Positions 33,494-43,931 of a stretch of DNA of 64,000 nt are shown one piece after another (position 1 is the first letter of the stretch; each line of letters starts with the position of its first letter). The translations under genes and the position numbers were made by a program. Source of the stretch: Sepioteuthis lessoniana (lineage: Eukaryota > Mollusca > Cephalopoda > Myopsida > Loliginidae). The notes beneath the pieces are model-generated. The model ran no database searches, was not told the DNA's origin, and saw nothing but the letters and a program-made list of their open reading frames with translations. The stretch spans positions 36,001 through 100,000 of the forward strand of contig CAUZXS010000229.1 in NCBI GenBank assembly GCA_963585895.1, given 5' to 3'.

Positions 33494-33530
33494 GGTGGTG
33501 ATAGTGTGACATGATGATAATGATGAGGAT

Positions 33531-33680
33531 AAACAAATACATTATAAATAAAGGCATTATGAGTGGATACATTATAAATAAACAAATTATAAACAAATAC
33601 ATTATAAATAAATAAATAAATTATAAATAAGTATATTATAAATAAACACATTATAAATAAATATATTATTACAAATCCTA
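33531..33680. repeat. Degenerate ATAAATACATT repeats, right border
   Basis: Last irregular units of the satellite domain. Confidence 0.8.
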
Positions 33681-33914
33681 TAACTTAGATTTTAATTTTG
33701 TTTGATTTTCAAAATATGCTAATAAAAATCTCAAAAGTTGAATGTTCCACTTCAGAGATAGAATTTGTGTTCTAAAAATCATGGTTATTACAAGTTTTTA
33801 TCATAAAAACTATCAGCGAATCAATTATTTCTTTATAGAGGTGACATGAAATAGATGTCAAAACACAGTTGTGATGGTTTGACTAGATTTTTACATTGCT
33901 TTATCATTGAGGCT

Positions 33915-34570
33915 TAGAAACTGACTGTATCCTTTGCAGAGGAATAAGATCTGCTCAGCAGGAAAAAAAATGAATAAATAGATAAAAATGTTCCTGATGG
34001 TGAAGCTCGAGTCCTGGATCTTTAGGGAAGGCAAAGTATCCCTTCATTGCTATTACTCCCAGGTCCACTCTGACTCTAAGCTGCATCTGATGGTAAAGCT
34101 CCAGTCCTGGATCTTTAGGGAAGGCAAAGTATCCCTTCATTGCTATTACTCCCAGGTTCACTCTGTCACTAGGCTGCATCTGATGGTAAAGCTCCAGTCC
34201 CGGAGCTTTAGGGAAGGCAAAGTATCCCTTCATTGCTATTACTCCTAGGTCCACTTTGACTCTAAGCTGCATCTGATGGTGAAGCTCCAGTCCAGGATGT
34301 CTGGGGCATGTGAAAACCTATTCATGGCCATTACTTCTTGATTTATTCTAGTCTGGTGTGGTAGTATCTGTTAGAGTGTGATCTATTGGTCAAATCAACA
34401 TATTTAAAAATTATATGTATTTAAAAGAACCTTGTGCAAAAAAAATCTCTTAAGAAACAAGTACACCAAAAATATGAATATGAACGTACAATGAATGTGA
34501 TTCCCTAACCTCAAAGCATAAAATAACCCAAGACAGGTTTACATGCTGTTAAAAGCAATTGAACTGGTGG
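33915..34570 (+). mobile_element. SINE-D with 106-bp tandem core
   Basis: Plus strand. CTGACTGTATCCTTTGCAGAGG start, then about 3.3 tandem units of 106 bp (CTGCATCTGATGGTAAAGC.., TTTAGGGAAGGCAAAGTATC, CCTTCATTGCTATTACTCCC). Then one complete core end and the tail AAAATAACCC..GGTTTACATGCTGTTAAAAG. The unit is shorter than in the 8.3-kb copy, so it arose separately. Confidence 0.82.
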
Positions 34571-35044
34571 ATTTTTACAGCTTAATATGCTAATTAAATG
34601 CAGTCATATTAAATGCAGTCTAATTCTACTAGTCACGATGGTTAAGTAGTATCAAAATAACCACTCATAGACTGACATGATTGTCATTTTGACAGCACAA
34701 TTTAATGCAATATCCCCACACACTCACACAAATAAGAAAAAAATCTTTCAACTTTATGAACAGATTTTGTTTTTTCTTCTTTTAAATTTCCCATCATTGT
34801 GTGATGGAATCTTCCTCTGATTTAACATATTTAGAAATTTATAGAAAATCTATAATTATCCAAGGAATATTTTGGTGACATTTTGAAAATAGAAATTTTT
34901 ATTTTAGACTTAAAAAAAAGCTCATAAATTATTTATGTCTTAAATTATTTTTACTTTTTATTTTTTAGCGCCAAGATAAATAGATAGAAGATGATTTACA
35001 GAAGATAATGCTAGATATTTTCCTGCAAGAACTGCATGTATAAT
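34571..35044. other. AT-rich, unassigned
   Basis: No features recognised. Confidence 0.45.
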
Positions 35045-35760
35045 GATTGATTAATTGATTCTTATGGCATGTCAAACTATCTGTTTGCCCAGTCAGCTGG
35101 GGCTGTAGAATACACTGATTGCACCTCTGCAGAGGGGTAAGACCCCCCCTAATGAGTGTCCTGGATATGACACTAAACAATCTGCTGGTGAGGTTCCAGC
35201 AGTGCTGGAGCTTTGGGGAATGCGGAGTACCCCTTCATTGCCATCGCTCCCAGGTCCACTTTGGCCCGGAGTGGTAGCACCTGATAGGGCCCTATCTATG
35301 GATTAAATAGAACTCACAGCATACTTATGCTAAAATGAATTGAGTAAACTGAATAGCTTGAAATAGAAACATTTTTGACAATTAAACTGTACTTACACTT
35401 AAACTGCCTGCTTATGCTTAACTGAATTATTTCAAATTGAACTGTTTTTCGACATTAAAACTGTATTTACACTTAACTGAATTATTACATATAACTGCTT
35501 AAATACTTTGAAATGGAAATGTTTTCGACAATTAAACTGTGTACTTGTGTTAAACTTAACTGTTTTCAATAGAACTGATTATTTACATAATAATTTGGCG
35601 TTAATAACCTACAAAGGTTGATATGCCATAAAACCAAACAAACCAAACCAAACCAAACTATCTGTGGTTAGTTTATGCCTATAGGTTAGGGAATTGCATT
35701 CAGTGTAGATTTTTATTTATATCTTGTATAGTTGCTAAAATTTTTTGTGTACAGGAGTTT
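35045..35760 (-). mobile_element. SINE-D tail (subfamily 2) interrupted by another SINE-D
   Basis: Minus-strand pieces 35,045-35,084 and 35,666-35,760 join to ATTGATTCTTATGGCATGTC..TATAGGTTAGGGAATTGCATTC, matching the copy at 23,465. The plus-strand SINE-D lies between them. Confidence 0.7.
35085..35654 (+). mobile_element. SINE-D, full length with 11-bp duplication
   Basis: Plus strand, about 570 bp. 5' part CCAGTCAGCTGGGGCTGTAG..CTCTGCAGAGGGG, core, three linker repeats with TTGACAATTAAACTGT, tail GGCGTTAATAACCTACAAAGG..TTGATATGCC and (AAACC)n. Flanked by AAACTATCTGT at 35,074-35,084 and 35,655-35,665, direct evidence of retroposition. Best reference copy of SINE-D. Confidence 0.92.
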
Positions 35761-36085
35761 TAGAATCATATCTTATTATGTACTTTTTTTTTTATTTAAA
35801 GCAGGTTTTATCCTTTTTTAATGTTATTTTATATTATCCATCTTTTCTTATTCCATCCATGGCTGATATCAGTCAATAGAAGAAAAATTCTGATATCAAA
35901 AATCTTGAGGGACCATCTTAAAAACATGGATACCCGAGAAAACTTGCTGTCACTCAGCCTCTAATGAAAATTTATCAGTTAGTGCTGGTATTTGGGAAAG
36001 GTAATACACTGGAAATCTTAACTGTGTGAAAAAAGATATGAAATCAGACTTATTTAAAATTTATCAAGAAAATGTGTTTACAAAT
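35761..36085. other. Unassigned, small LINE trace
   Basis: A 55-bp phrase at about 35,930-35,985 (ACTTGCTGTCACTCAGCCTC) matches the RLE-type LINE 3' UTR. The rest is not assigned. Confidence 0.4.
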
Positions 36086-36365
36086 CTTACATATTTAATA
36101 TATATGTATGAAGAGGATTTGGCATTAAATAACCTATAATTGTTGATATGCCATAAAACCCAATCCAACCAAATCCTATATATTTAATATATATGTATAA
36201 AAAGGATTTGGCATTAAATAACCTATAATTGTTGATATGCCATAAAACCCAATCCAACCAAATCCTATATATTTAATATATATGTATAAAAAGGATTTGG
36301 CATTAAATAACCTATAATTGTTGATATGCCATAAAACCCAATCCAACCCAACCAAACCAAACATG
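36086..36365 (+). mobile_element. Tandem trimer of SINE-D tail, 89-bp unit
   Basis: Three nearly identical 89-bp units of TATATATTTAATATATATGT.., GGATTTGGCATTAAATAACC and TTGATATGCCATAAAACCC, the last ending in AACCCAACCAAACC. Only the tail region is multiplied. Confidence 0.85.
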
Positions 36366-36424
36366 GGTAATTGTGTAAGAGATTAAAATTTGACCATACA
36401 AACAAATAATATATATACAAACTA

Positions 36425-36911
36425 GAATCTGTCTTAAAAAATGAGATGCATGAATTTCTCTGGGATTTTGAGATTCAATTAGATTATTTAGTCCAGGCCA
36501 AAAGGCCAGACTTAGTATTAACAAGAAAAATGAATTTGTCATCAGAAGAAAACGAAAGAAAGGGAAAAGATAAACAAATACTTAGAGCTTGCAAGAGAGT
36601 TGAAAAAGCTGTAGAACATGAAGGTGACTGTGATACAAGTAATAGTTGGCTAGCTCAGAACTGTCACTAAGGGCTTGGAATAGAGACTTGAGGAAGTGGA
36701 AATAGGAAAAAGGGTAAAGACCATACAGACCACAGCCTTGTTGAGCCTGGGTAGAATACTGAGAAGAGTCCTGGAGACCAGAGGAGATTTGTTGTGAATT
36801 CAGACTGCAGTGAAAAAGCCGCAGCTCTTGCTGGTCACAAGGAGTAAAATGATAATAATTTCATAGATGTCTACTCGTTACTCCTGGAGTAAAAACTCAA
36901 ACAAAGTAAAA
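36425..36911 (+). mobile_element. RLE-type LINE, 3' end
   Basis: Plus strand. Encodes the end of the C-terminal endonuclease domain (MHEFLWDFEIQLDYLVQAKR, then RPDLVLTRK, the P-D of a restriction-like nuclease). It then covers the 3' UTR with GAATACTGAGAAGAGTCCTGG and TGCAGTGAAAAAGCCGCAGC. Positions 36,625-36,911 are about 98 percent identical to the reverse complement of 38,593-38,879. Confidence 0.87.
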
Positions 36912-37392
36912 TATGATATAGAAAAGATAAAAAATTTAGTTTTTGATTTTTACTGATTAAATGATATAATTCAATAATTAGAAATCAATGAATTTGTTGA
37001 ACTTTTCACAGTTATTCTTTGGTAAGTATAAAAAAACAAATGCAATTTTTCAGTTCTTTTTAAGTCCCAACATGCAGATTCCATTGTTGAAATTTGAATT
37101 TATTGTTTTTTTTTTAAATTATGATTTTGTAATTTAGTATTAATTATAAAGTAAATCTTAATTTTTTTGGAGAACTTAAAAAATCAAGAAAATGTTTCAA
37201 ATCAAGGGATGCCTTTTATAAAATATTAATTTAAATGTAAACCAAAAAAAGAAATTATGATATAAAAAACTTAACATTTTTAATTCTTAGCATTTTTATT
37301 CTATCAATCTATAATGTTACAAGAAAAAAATAAGAAAAATTAAACAAAACCATTGTTTATCGATAACTCAAAAACTAATATTTTAAATGTAT
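36912..37392. other. AT-rich, unassigned
   Basis: No features recognised. Confidence 0.45.
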
Positions 37393-37407
37393 ACTTTTCA
37401 TATTTAT

Positions 37408-37732
37408 CATATTTACCAACCCCTCCACTCGGGCAGGATATGACACAAGGTCAATTTTTAAGCAGAGTTTAACAGGTTTGAATTCAGAGTTTTCCTTCTC
37501 CTAGACTAGTTGCCTCACCAAGGCTGAAGAATTCAGTCTTCCCTACTATTTACCCATAGCTGGAGGGAGAATAATTGGATTCATACCTTTCCCAAGGGTA
37601 TTAGTACTATGTGAAATGCAATCAGTCTAGTCCAGGATTTGAACTCATGTTGCCGTGTCCATTTCCTACAGCGATAACCATTATATCACGGGCACCTCCA
37701 CAAATGATAACCATTACACCATGGGCCCCTCC
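37408..37732 (-). mobile_element. SINE-A with reiterated head, 15-bp duplication
   Basis: Minus strand. A complete SINE-A followed at its 5' end by a second partial head (ATGATAACCATTACACCATG, about 37,703-37,732). The whole is flanked by ACTTTTCATATTTAT at 37,393-37,407 and 37,733-37,747, so the extra head was part of the inserted cDNA. Confidence 0.93.
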
Positions 37733-37747
37733 ACTTTTCATATTTAT

Positions 37748-38216
37748 TGTTGGATATTTACAGGAATATCCCTTTGACATGCTGCATAAACCAGGGAAGA
37801 TATCAACCCCAACAGACAAGAGCAGAGATGAGAAGAAGGCAGCTACTAGACATCAGATTGCTCTGGGATCAGGCTTTGTGCCAGACTATGCAGGGTCAAG
37901 AAGCGAGGAGAAACTAAGATGATTCAATGCCTTGAGATGGCCCTGTACAAGACTTTTAAAAGTAAAGAAGTGAGAAGAAACTGATTCAAGGCCTTGAGGT
38001 GACCATGTATCAGTCTCATGAAAGTGCAGAGACCAAAGAAGAAAGTTTTAGCAGATGATCTGTACCATCACCCTTATATGTGTGCTTCTAAGCTGTCTCC
38101 AATTCTCTCTCACTGTACCCATACGTACCTTTTGGGTAATAGAAGGAAAAGAAAAGAAACATTATATTTTTATACAACAGTGTCGTTGTCTTTCTCTGCT
38201 ATTCAACATCTTTAGA
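37748..38216. other. Unassigned; possible LTR-type sequence
   Basis: GC-richer. TTCAATGCCTTGAGATGGCC..GTACAAGACTTTTAAAAG recurs in modified form at about 37,985-38,020, and is faintly like 12,405-12,515. A frame at 37,741-37,922 is open but matches nothing I know. Confidence 0.35.
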
Positions 38217-38563
38217 ATGGAGGTGCCCGTAGTGTCTATGGAAGTGCCCGTAGTGTCTATGGAGGTGCCCATAGTATAATGGTTATCGTCATAGGAAATG
38301 GACACGGCGACACAAGTTCAAATCCTGAACAAGACTGATTGCATTTAACATAGCACTAATACCCTTGGAAAAGATATGAATCCAATTATTCTCCCTCCAG
38401 CTATGGGTAAATAGTAGGGCAGACTGGTTTCTTCAGCCTTGGTGAGGCAACTAGTCTAGGAGAGGGAAAACTCTGAATTCAAACCTGTTAAACTCCACTT
38501 AAAAATTGACCTTGTGTCAGATCCAGTCCAAGTGGTGGGGTGATGGTAAATATGTATTGGGAA
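38217..38563 (+). mobile_element. SINE-A with triplicated 5' end
   Basis: Plus strand, full length. The first 21-24 bp (GGAGGTGCCCGTAGTGTCTA type) occur three times (about 38,219, 38,241 and 38,262) before the head continues. Core, tail and end (TGGTAAATATG) are present. No clear target duplication seen. Confidence 0.9.
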
Positions 38564-38592
38564 CAATCAATGAAACTATTATGATCATCATT

Positions 38593-38911
38593 TTACTTTG
38601 TTTGAGTTTTTACACCAGGAGTAATGAGTAGTCATCTGTGAAATTATTATCATTTTACTCCTTGTGACCAGCAAGAGCTGCGGCTTTTTCACTGCAGTCT
38701 GAATTCACAACAAATCTCCTCTGGTCTCCTGGACTCTTCTCAGTATTCTACCCAGGCTCAACAAGGCTGTGGTCTGTATGGTCTTTACCCTTTTTCCTAT
38801 TTCCACTTCCTCAAGTCTCTATTCCAAGCCCTTAGTGACAGTTCTGAGCTAGCCAACTATTACTTGTATCACAGTCACCTGGACCATTGGTGAACACTCT
38901 ACTCATTAAGC
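38593..38911 (-). mobile_element. Chimeric retrocopy: SINE-C head joined to LINE 3' end
   Basis: Minus strand. The first 32 nt (38,911 down to 38,880; GAGTAGAGTGTTCACC and AATGGTCC) are a SINE-C head with the A box and no B box. It is fused at AGGTGACTG to 287 bp of RLE-type LINE 3' end nearly identical to 36,625-36,911. CATCATT occurs at both borders (38,586-38,592 and 38,912-38,918), so it probably inserted as one cDNA. Confidence 0.75.
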
Positions 38912-38945
38912 CATCATTAAATTAACCAACTTTTATTGAATTCTA

Positions 38946-39232
38946 CTGGGTGATTGAAAAAGTATCTCCTCATTTTAAAATTCTTGTAATTTATTTATTT
39001 ACAATAATTTTTTACAAGAAATAGATTATAATTTGTCTAAATTTCTGAGATGAAGTTTGATGATTTTTGTCACATAGAATATTATGACAATTATCTTCAT
39101 CTTCATTGTTATATTCAACATTCAACATGAAACACCCGAAGAAGGCCAAAGGAGGCATTGGCTGAAATGTTGTGAATATAACATTTAGTTAACAAGTATT
39201 TCAAAATAGGAAGTTACTTTTTCATCACCCTG
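38946..39232. mobile_element. Mariner-like MITE, 287 bp
   Basis: Inverted ends CTGGGTGATTGAAAAAGTA at 38,946 and its diverged complement TTACTTTTTCATCACCCTG ending 39,232, bordered by TA on each side. Internally carries CCCGAAGAAGGCC..GGCATTGGCTGAAATGTTG, a hairpin-type motif common in retroelement 3' regions. No coding capacity. Confidence 0.82.
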
Positions 39233-39371
39233 TATATTTCTGTAATACTAATTTTTTGGAAGAGTTTAAAGCAGCAAATAGAAAAACAGGAATTATTTTA
39301 TCAAGAAAACAAGAAAAAAAAAATAGGGAAAAAATAATGATATGAACACTTTAGAAGAAAAGCTAATAAAA

Positions 39372-39630
39372 TTAAGCATTAGATGACCTGAAGATGACTA
39401 CACAGAAAAATGGAATCACTATTGATAGCAGCCGAAAGTAATATCAAAAACAAAACAAAACAAATAAGCAGACTATGTAAAAACTAGAGCAAATAAGACA
39501 CAAGAGAATAGTGTGTGTGGCGAGAAAGATGAAATAGTCAAATACACAATAAGTGAATACAGTAAACTAGCAAAGAAGAACAGACACAATTGGGTGAAGA
39601 AGGTGATGTGCTGGAAATTGTGCAAGTTAG
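39372..39630 (+). mobile_element. RLE-type LINE, coding fragment
   Basis: Plus strand. Decayed ESLLIAAESNIKNKTK.. then CGEKDEIVKYTISEYSKLAK and HNWVKKVMCWKLCKL, matching the zinc-finger region of this LINE family (CRLCG..H..C). Two finger cysteines and the histidine are lost here. Oriented opposite to the array that begins at 39,635. Confidence 0.8.
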
Positions 39631-39634
39631 TATC

Positions 39635-41045
39635 TTCTATATATTATTATTATTTCATGCTTTATGAGTGTTTCCTTCCAGCATCAGTTGTTTCCTCAGA
39701 TCTCCTGGACTCTTCTAAATATTCAGACTGATCTTAATGATGCTGTAGTCTGGATAGTCTCTATTCTTTCTCTGATTTTCAATTCCACCAGTCTTTTTTT
39801 CAGGCCTTTGTGGGCCAATTGCAAATGATGTCATAGTCACCCTCATGTTCTGTTGTTTTTTAGTTCTCTAGCTTGGTCCAAGTATTTGTCTGATTTTTTG
39901 CTTTCTTTTATTTTCACTCCATGGTCAGCCAGAATGGCAAAATCTGCTTGATGGCAAGTTCTTTTTTTCTAGTTAATCAATTCTAGTTTTGATCTTCTGG
40001 CCAATACCAATGAATTTTATGCATCACATTCTCTAAGACAGATTCTATATCATTTGGTAGTATGGTCAAATGTTAATCTCTTGCATAATTCCCAGTGGAT
40101 CACCTTTTCCACCAAGTGGCTACTCTTGTACTCCTTTTGTTCAAGTTTGTTGCATTCCTGGACATGATTAACCATTTAATCTCTGTCTCCAGGTAGCCTA
40201 CACATGCAATTCTATTGAGAGTTATCAATTTTCACTTTAATATTATTAGTCCTTATGACTTTATTTAATTCTACTATTACAAAACATTCAGTTTCTCTCT
40301 TGAGGCTTCCTCTTCTTAGCCATTTCCTGATGTTCTTGAGTGCAATCTCACCATATAGTTGTTTTCCTTTTCATTTTTGTTTTCTAGTTTTTGTTGTTTT
40401 CTATTAACCATTATGCTGCCATTATTGTTACTGGCTGCTGTAGTTAGTCTTTCTTTGCTCTTTTTGGTGTATTTCTTGAATCCTTGTATTGATAAATTTA
40501 TGCGATCCCAATGCTGGTAAGTCTTCTTCCACCTTCTATTCTTGACATATACAGTCTATCTATGTCATGTCTCAAATGTAAGGCTTTGTGCTTCATCATC
40601 AACTTTCTTGTCCTCTGGTCCATTTTTCTAAGATCCTCCTTTGTCTATTTTAAGAATGGTCTCAAGTATTTTACAAAGGGAACTGCCTGGTGTTTATTCC
40701 TTTGATGAGATTTCTGCAGCAGAGTTTGGTTTTCAGAAGTTTTGTTGTTCTTCTGCGGTTCTCTTTCATCATTTTTTCATTCATCACTGTTTGTTTGATG
40801 GTGTCTGTTTCCAATATTCCCTAGTACATGAAATTTTTTCTTCTCTGCAAGCATTCTGATTCTTTCTTGATTTTGCAGTTCTATTGCTTCCATTGATTGT
40901 CTTTTTCCACTTTTCATTATGAGCATGGCATATTTTTCTATGCCAAATCCCATTCCTATATCTTGGGTGTATATTCTTATTGTTACTATCAGAGTTTCCA
41001 ATTCTTTTTCAATTTTTGCAAACAGCTTGAAGTTGTACATTTACA
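39635..41045 (-). mobile_element. RLE-type LINE, longest copy
   Basis: Minus strand, about 1.4 kb. From the right: reverse-transcriptase thumb beginning KLFAKIEKELETLIVTIRIY and DIGMGFGIEKYAMLIMKSGK (about 41,040-40,900), then linker, the zinc-finger region, the endonuclease region and the 3' UTR ending in ATTATTATT at 39,645. Frames are broken. This places the family among LINEs with reverse transcriptase followed by a C-terminal nuclease. Confidence 0.87.
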
Positions 41046-41049
41046 TAAG

Positions 41050-41345
41050 GTGGTTATTACTGTTATTACTCTTTTGAGAGTTTGTCACACCAGTGTTAGC
41101 CAATAGTTTCTCACTGGAGTTTAAGTGGCAGCTAGTCCCCTCAAGTGTCCAGGATTCTTCTCAGTATTCTGGCTGATCTCAACAATGCTGTTTTTTGGAT
41201 GGTCTCCACTCATCATCTTATTTCCAAGTCCTCCAGTCCCTGTATCAACCCTTTGGTGACTGTGCCAAGAGCCCCAATTTCAATTGGCATCACAGTTTCA
41301 TATTCCACAGTTTTCTCAATTCTCTAGTAAGGTCCAGGCACTATT
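41050..41345 (-). mobile_element. RLE-type LINE 3' end (array member)
   Basis: Minus strand. TTATTACTCTTTTGAGAG then TTTGTCACACCAGTGTTAGC and 3' UTR to the end of the endonuclease region. 5'-truncated after about 295 bp; its 5' border is TTATTGTTATCATTATTATC. Confidence 0.85.
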
Positions 41346-42450
41346 CTTCTTTTATTGTTATCATTATTATCTTTATCTATTTTCATACCAGTAGTAACTG
41401 GCAGTCTTTCACTGAAGTCTGAGTGACAGCAAGTCTACTCAGATCTCCAGGACACTTTTAATTATTTTTAGGGCTGTCAGCTGGAGCTGCAGAATAGACT
41501 GTGTCTCTGTAGATGGGTAAAAGCCAGCACCAACAAGTATCCTATATATGACGCTTACCAATTTGATAGTGAGGCTCCAGTAATGCTGGAGCTTAAGGGA
41601 ATGCAGAGTATCCCTTCATTGCCATTGCTCCTAGGTCCACTCTTATTCGGAGTTGTAACAACTGATAGGGTCCTATCTATGGGTTAAAAAAAACTATTTG
41701 ACACATAAACTGAGTGCAAACAAATGACTGATGCTAAATTGAATTGTTTGAAATAGAACTGATCCTTTAACTATGAGTAAACAAATGACTGATGTTTAAT
41801 TGAATTGTTAGTGATACATAGCAATACTTGTAACCGTTTAACTTTATTGACATGCTAAATTGAATTGTTAGAAAGAGAACTGTTTGTTCATTTAACTGTG
41901 TGTATTTACAAAATATGCTTACAAATCATATATGAAATATAAATGTAAAAACAGAATTTGGCATTAAATAACCAACAATGGTTGATATGCCGTAAAACTC
42001 AACCAACCGACCAACCAACCTAATTTAACTGACTTTAACAGTGCTATAGTCAGGATGATCTTAATTCTTTCTCTGATATCCAGTTCCTCCAGTTTCTTCT
42101 CTAGGTTTTTAGGGATTGTTCCAAGGGCTCAGATTATGACTGGTTTCACTATCTATAACTTTTTCAGCTCTCTGGCTAGGTCAGGTATTTCAATTTTTCA
42201 TTTTCCTTTGCATTCACTGGGTAGGCTGCTGGAATGATAAAATCTAATAGTTGGCAAGTTTGTTTTGTTCTTGTTAATTAAAACTCAATGATCTGATGTT
42301 ATCTTAATATTCCAGTGAATTTTTCTTATTCTCTCAGACAGAGTTTAGTCTGTGCATATACCTTTTGTTAGTATAGTAAAATTATAGTTGCTTCTACAAT
42401 TACCTATGGATCACCAAGTCATACTTACTCTTATATTTCTTTTATTATGT
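41346..42450 (-). mobile_element. RLE-type LINE, split by SINE-D (array member)
   Basis: Minus strand in two pieces, 41,346-41,465 (3' UTR) and about 42,013-42,450 (end of endonuclease coding region). The interruption is a plus-strand SINE-D. Confidence 0.82.
41466..42012 (+). mobile_element. SINE-D, full length, inside LINE
   Basis: Plus strand. GGCTGTCAGCTGGAGCTGC.., CTCTGTAGATGGG, one core block, linker with GAATTGTTTGAAATAGAACTG repeats, tail TTTGGCATTAAATAACC..GGTTGATATGCC, and an ACCAACC run. TAATT lies near both junctions; the exact duplication is unclear. Confidence 0.87.
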
Positions 42451-42462
42451 TTATTATTCTAC

Positions 42463-42705
42463 GATCAGAGGAGACCCTATTGCATAATGGCTAAAGTGAT
42501 GGATTGCAGCCTCAGAGTAAGCAAGTTCAAAATCTAGTCATACTGTTATGTTCACTTTTGGACTAATACCCTTCGAAAAGGCATGAACCTCTAAATTCCC
42601 ACAACAATGGGTTAAATAGTATCACTGCTGTTCTTCAACAAGGATGGCTTTAGTATTAGATAACACATAAAATGTTAATATGCTATAAAACAAAGATACT
42701 AAAAC
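42463..42705 (+). mobile_element. SINE-B, full length
   Basis: Plus strand. Head GGAGACCCTATTGCATAATG, A box GGCTAAAG, diverged B box AAGTTCAAAATC, core ATACCCTTCGAAAAGGCATG, tail TTAGTATTAGATAACAC..TTAATATGC. Confidence 0.87.
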
Positions 42706-42710
42706 CAATT

Positions 42711-43061
42711 TTACTACCTGTAAGTTTTTCACACAAATTCTAACTGGTTGTTTTTCACTGGAGACTAAGTGACAGCAAGTTTCCTCAGCTCTCCCAGACT
42801 CTTTTCAATATTCTTGCTGATCTCAATGGTACAGAGGTCTAGATGATCTCATTCCCTTCCCAAGTCTCCGGTTCATCCTATCTCTTTTCCTGTTTCTTCA
42901 AGATTGTTTCAAAGACTTTGACAATGATTTGACTATTTGTTTGTTTTGTTTTTTAAAAAGATTTTTTGTTTTATTTTCTAGTTCTCTAACAAGGTCTAGA
43001 TATATATCTTGTTTTTCACTATCCTTGCTCTGTTGTCTGCTGGAACAGAGAAGTTAACTTT
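42711..43061 (-). mobile_element. RLE-type LINE 3' end (array member)
   Basis: Minus strand. 3' UTR (GTTTTTCACACAAATTCTAAC..) and the last part of the coding region; 5' border at TTTTTATTATTATTG, the 3' seam of the next copy. Confidence 0.85.
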
Positions 43062-43930
43062 TTATTATTATTGTTTACTCAGAGTTTTTCACATCAGCGT
43101 CAGCTGATAGCCTTTCACTGGAGATTGAGTGACAGCAAGTCTCCTCAAGTCTTCAGGACTCTTCTCAGTATTCTGGCCATTTTCAATAATGCTGTTGTTT
43201 GGATGGTCTCCACTCAGCCACCAACTTCCAAATCCTCCAGGCCCTTTAATAATCCTTTAGTTACCATGCCAAAAGCACCAATCACAATTGGTATAATTGT
43301 CACTTTCATGTTCCATAGTTTTTTTCAATTCTCTAGCAAGGTCGAGGTACTTATCTCTCTTTTCACATTCTTTCAGTTTTACTCTGTGGTCAGCCAGGAC
43401 AGTAAAGTTGACAATTTTGCAGATTTTCTTTTTTTTGTTGATTATTATAAAGTCTGGTCTTCTGGCTGAGATTAGGTGATCCGTTTGTATATCAAAGTCC
43501 CATAAGAGTTTGTGTGTGTCATTTTCTAGGACAGGTGATGGGTTGTACATATACCATTTGTTGGCATAGTCAAATTCAAATTTCTTGCACATTTCCCAGT
43601 GGATCACCTTGCCCACCCAATCATGTCTAGCCTTGTACTCCTTCTGTGCCAATTTGCTGCATTCACTTATTATGTGATTAATGGTTTCATCTCTGTCACC
43701 ACATAGTCTGCATTTGCTATTTTGTTGCGTCTCATCTATCCTCGCTTTGATATGATTGGTTCTTATGGTGCTGTCTTGTGCTGCTATTAGGAGAGTTTCT
43801 GTTTCTCTCTTAAAGTTTCCTTTTTTTAGCCATGTCCAGGTTTTGTTGTGGGAGATGTTGTTTATTAGTTGTTTAAAACACCCATGGAGTTGTTTTTCTT
43901 CCCATTTTTGTTTCCTAGTTTTTGTCATTC
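43062..43930 (-). mobile_element. RLE-type LINE, best-preserved copy (array member)
   Basis: Minus strand, 869 bp. ATTATTATTGTTTACTCAGAG at the left is the 3' terminus. 3' UTR 43,080-43,256, then the 223-codon frame. The truncated 5' end at 43,930 meets TTATTATTATCATTATTATT. Confidence 0.9.
43257..43928 (-). pseudogene. C-terminal zinc finger and restriction-like endonuclease of a LINE ORF
   Basis: 223 codons, 5'-truncated; the first Met is fortuitous. From residue 1: basic linker MTKTRKQKWEEKQLHG, helical segment with NISHNKTWTWLKKGN, then near residues 73-90 the zinc finger CRLCGDRDETINHIISEC (C-x2-C-x8-H-x4-C). HDWVGKVIHWEMCKKF follows. Near residues 150-175 is the nuclease-type motif RRPDFIIINKKKKICKIVNF, then a K-rich tail. 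In related LINEs the last motif reads P-D..(D/E)-F-x-V; here the second acidic residue is N, so the nuclease was probably inactive. This finger-plus-nuclease order fits R2/R4/NeSL-type LINEs. Confidence 0.85.
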
Positions 43931-43931
43931 T

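Larger units (their letters stand above)
31580..33530 (+). mobile_element. RTE-like LINE, longest copy, with SINE-A inside
   Basis: Plus strand. Begins after the endonuclease domain (WWEQHFEKLL linker near 31,690). The reverse transcriptase runs from about 31,790: KNRKAAGLDEIPPEV, KGCILPFPKKGDL..NYQVITL, RNRSTTSQI, FVDFTKAFDSIHR, GVLQGDTLAQYLFI, then DVDYAEDMALLA at the active site (family Y-A-D-D). It continues through YGCTTWTLTK to the C-terminal RHAGHCWRSR region. Frames change at about 32,210 and 32,360 and stops occur, so it is dead. A SINE-A (33,215-33,493) splits the last 30 bp; the LINE ends at GACATGATGATAATGATGAGG. Confidence 0.92.
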
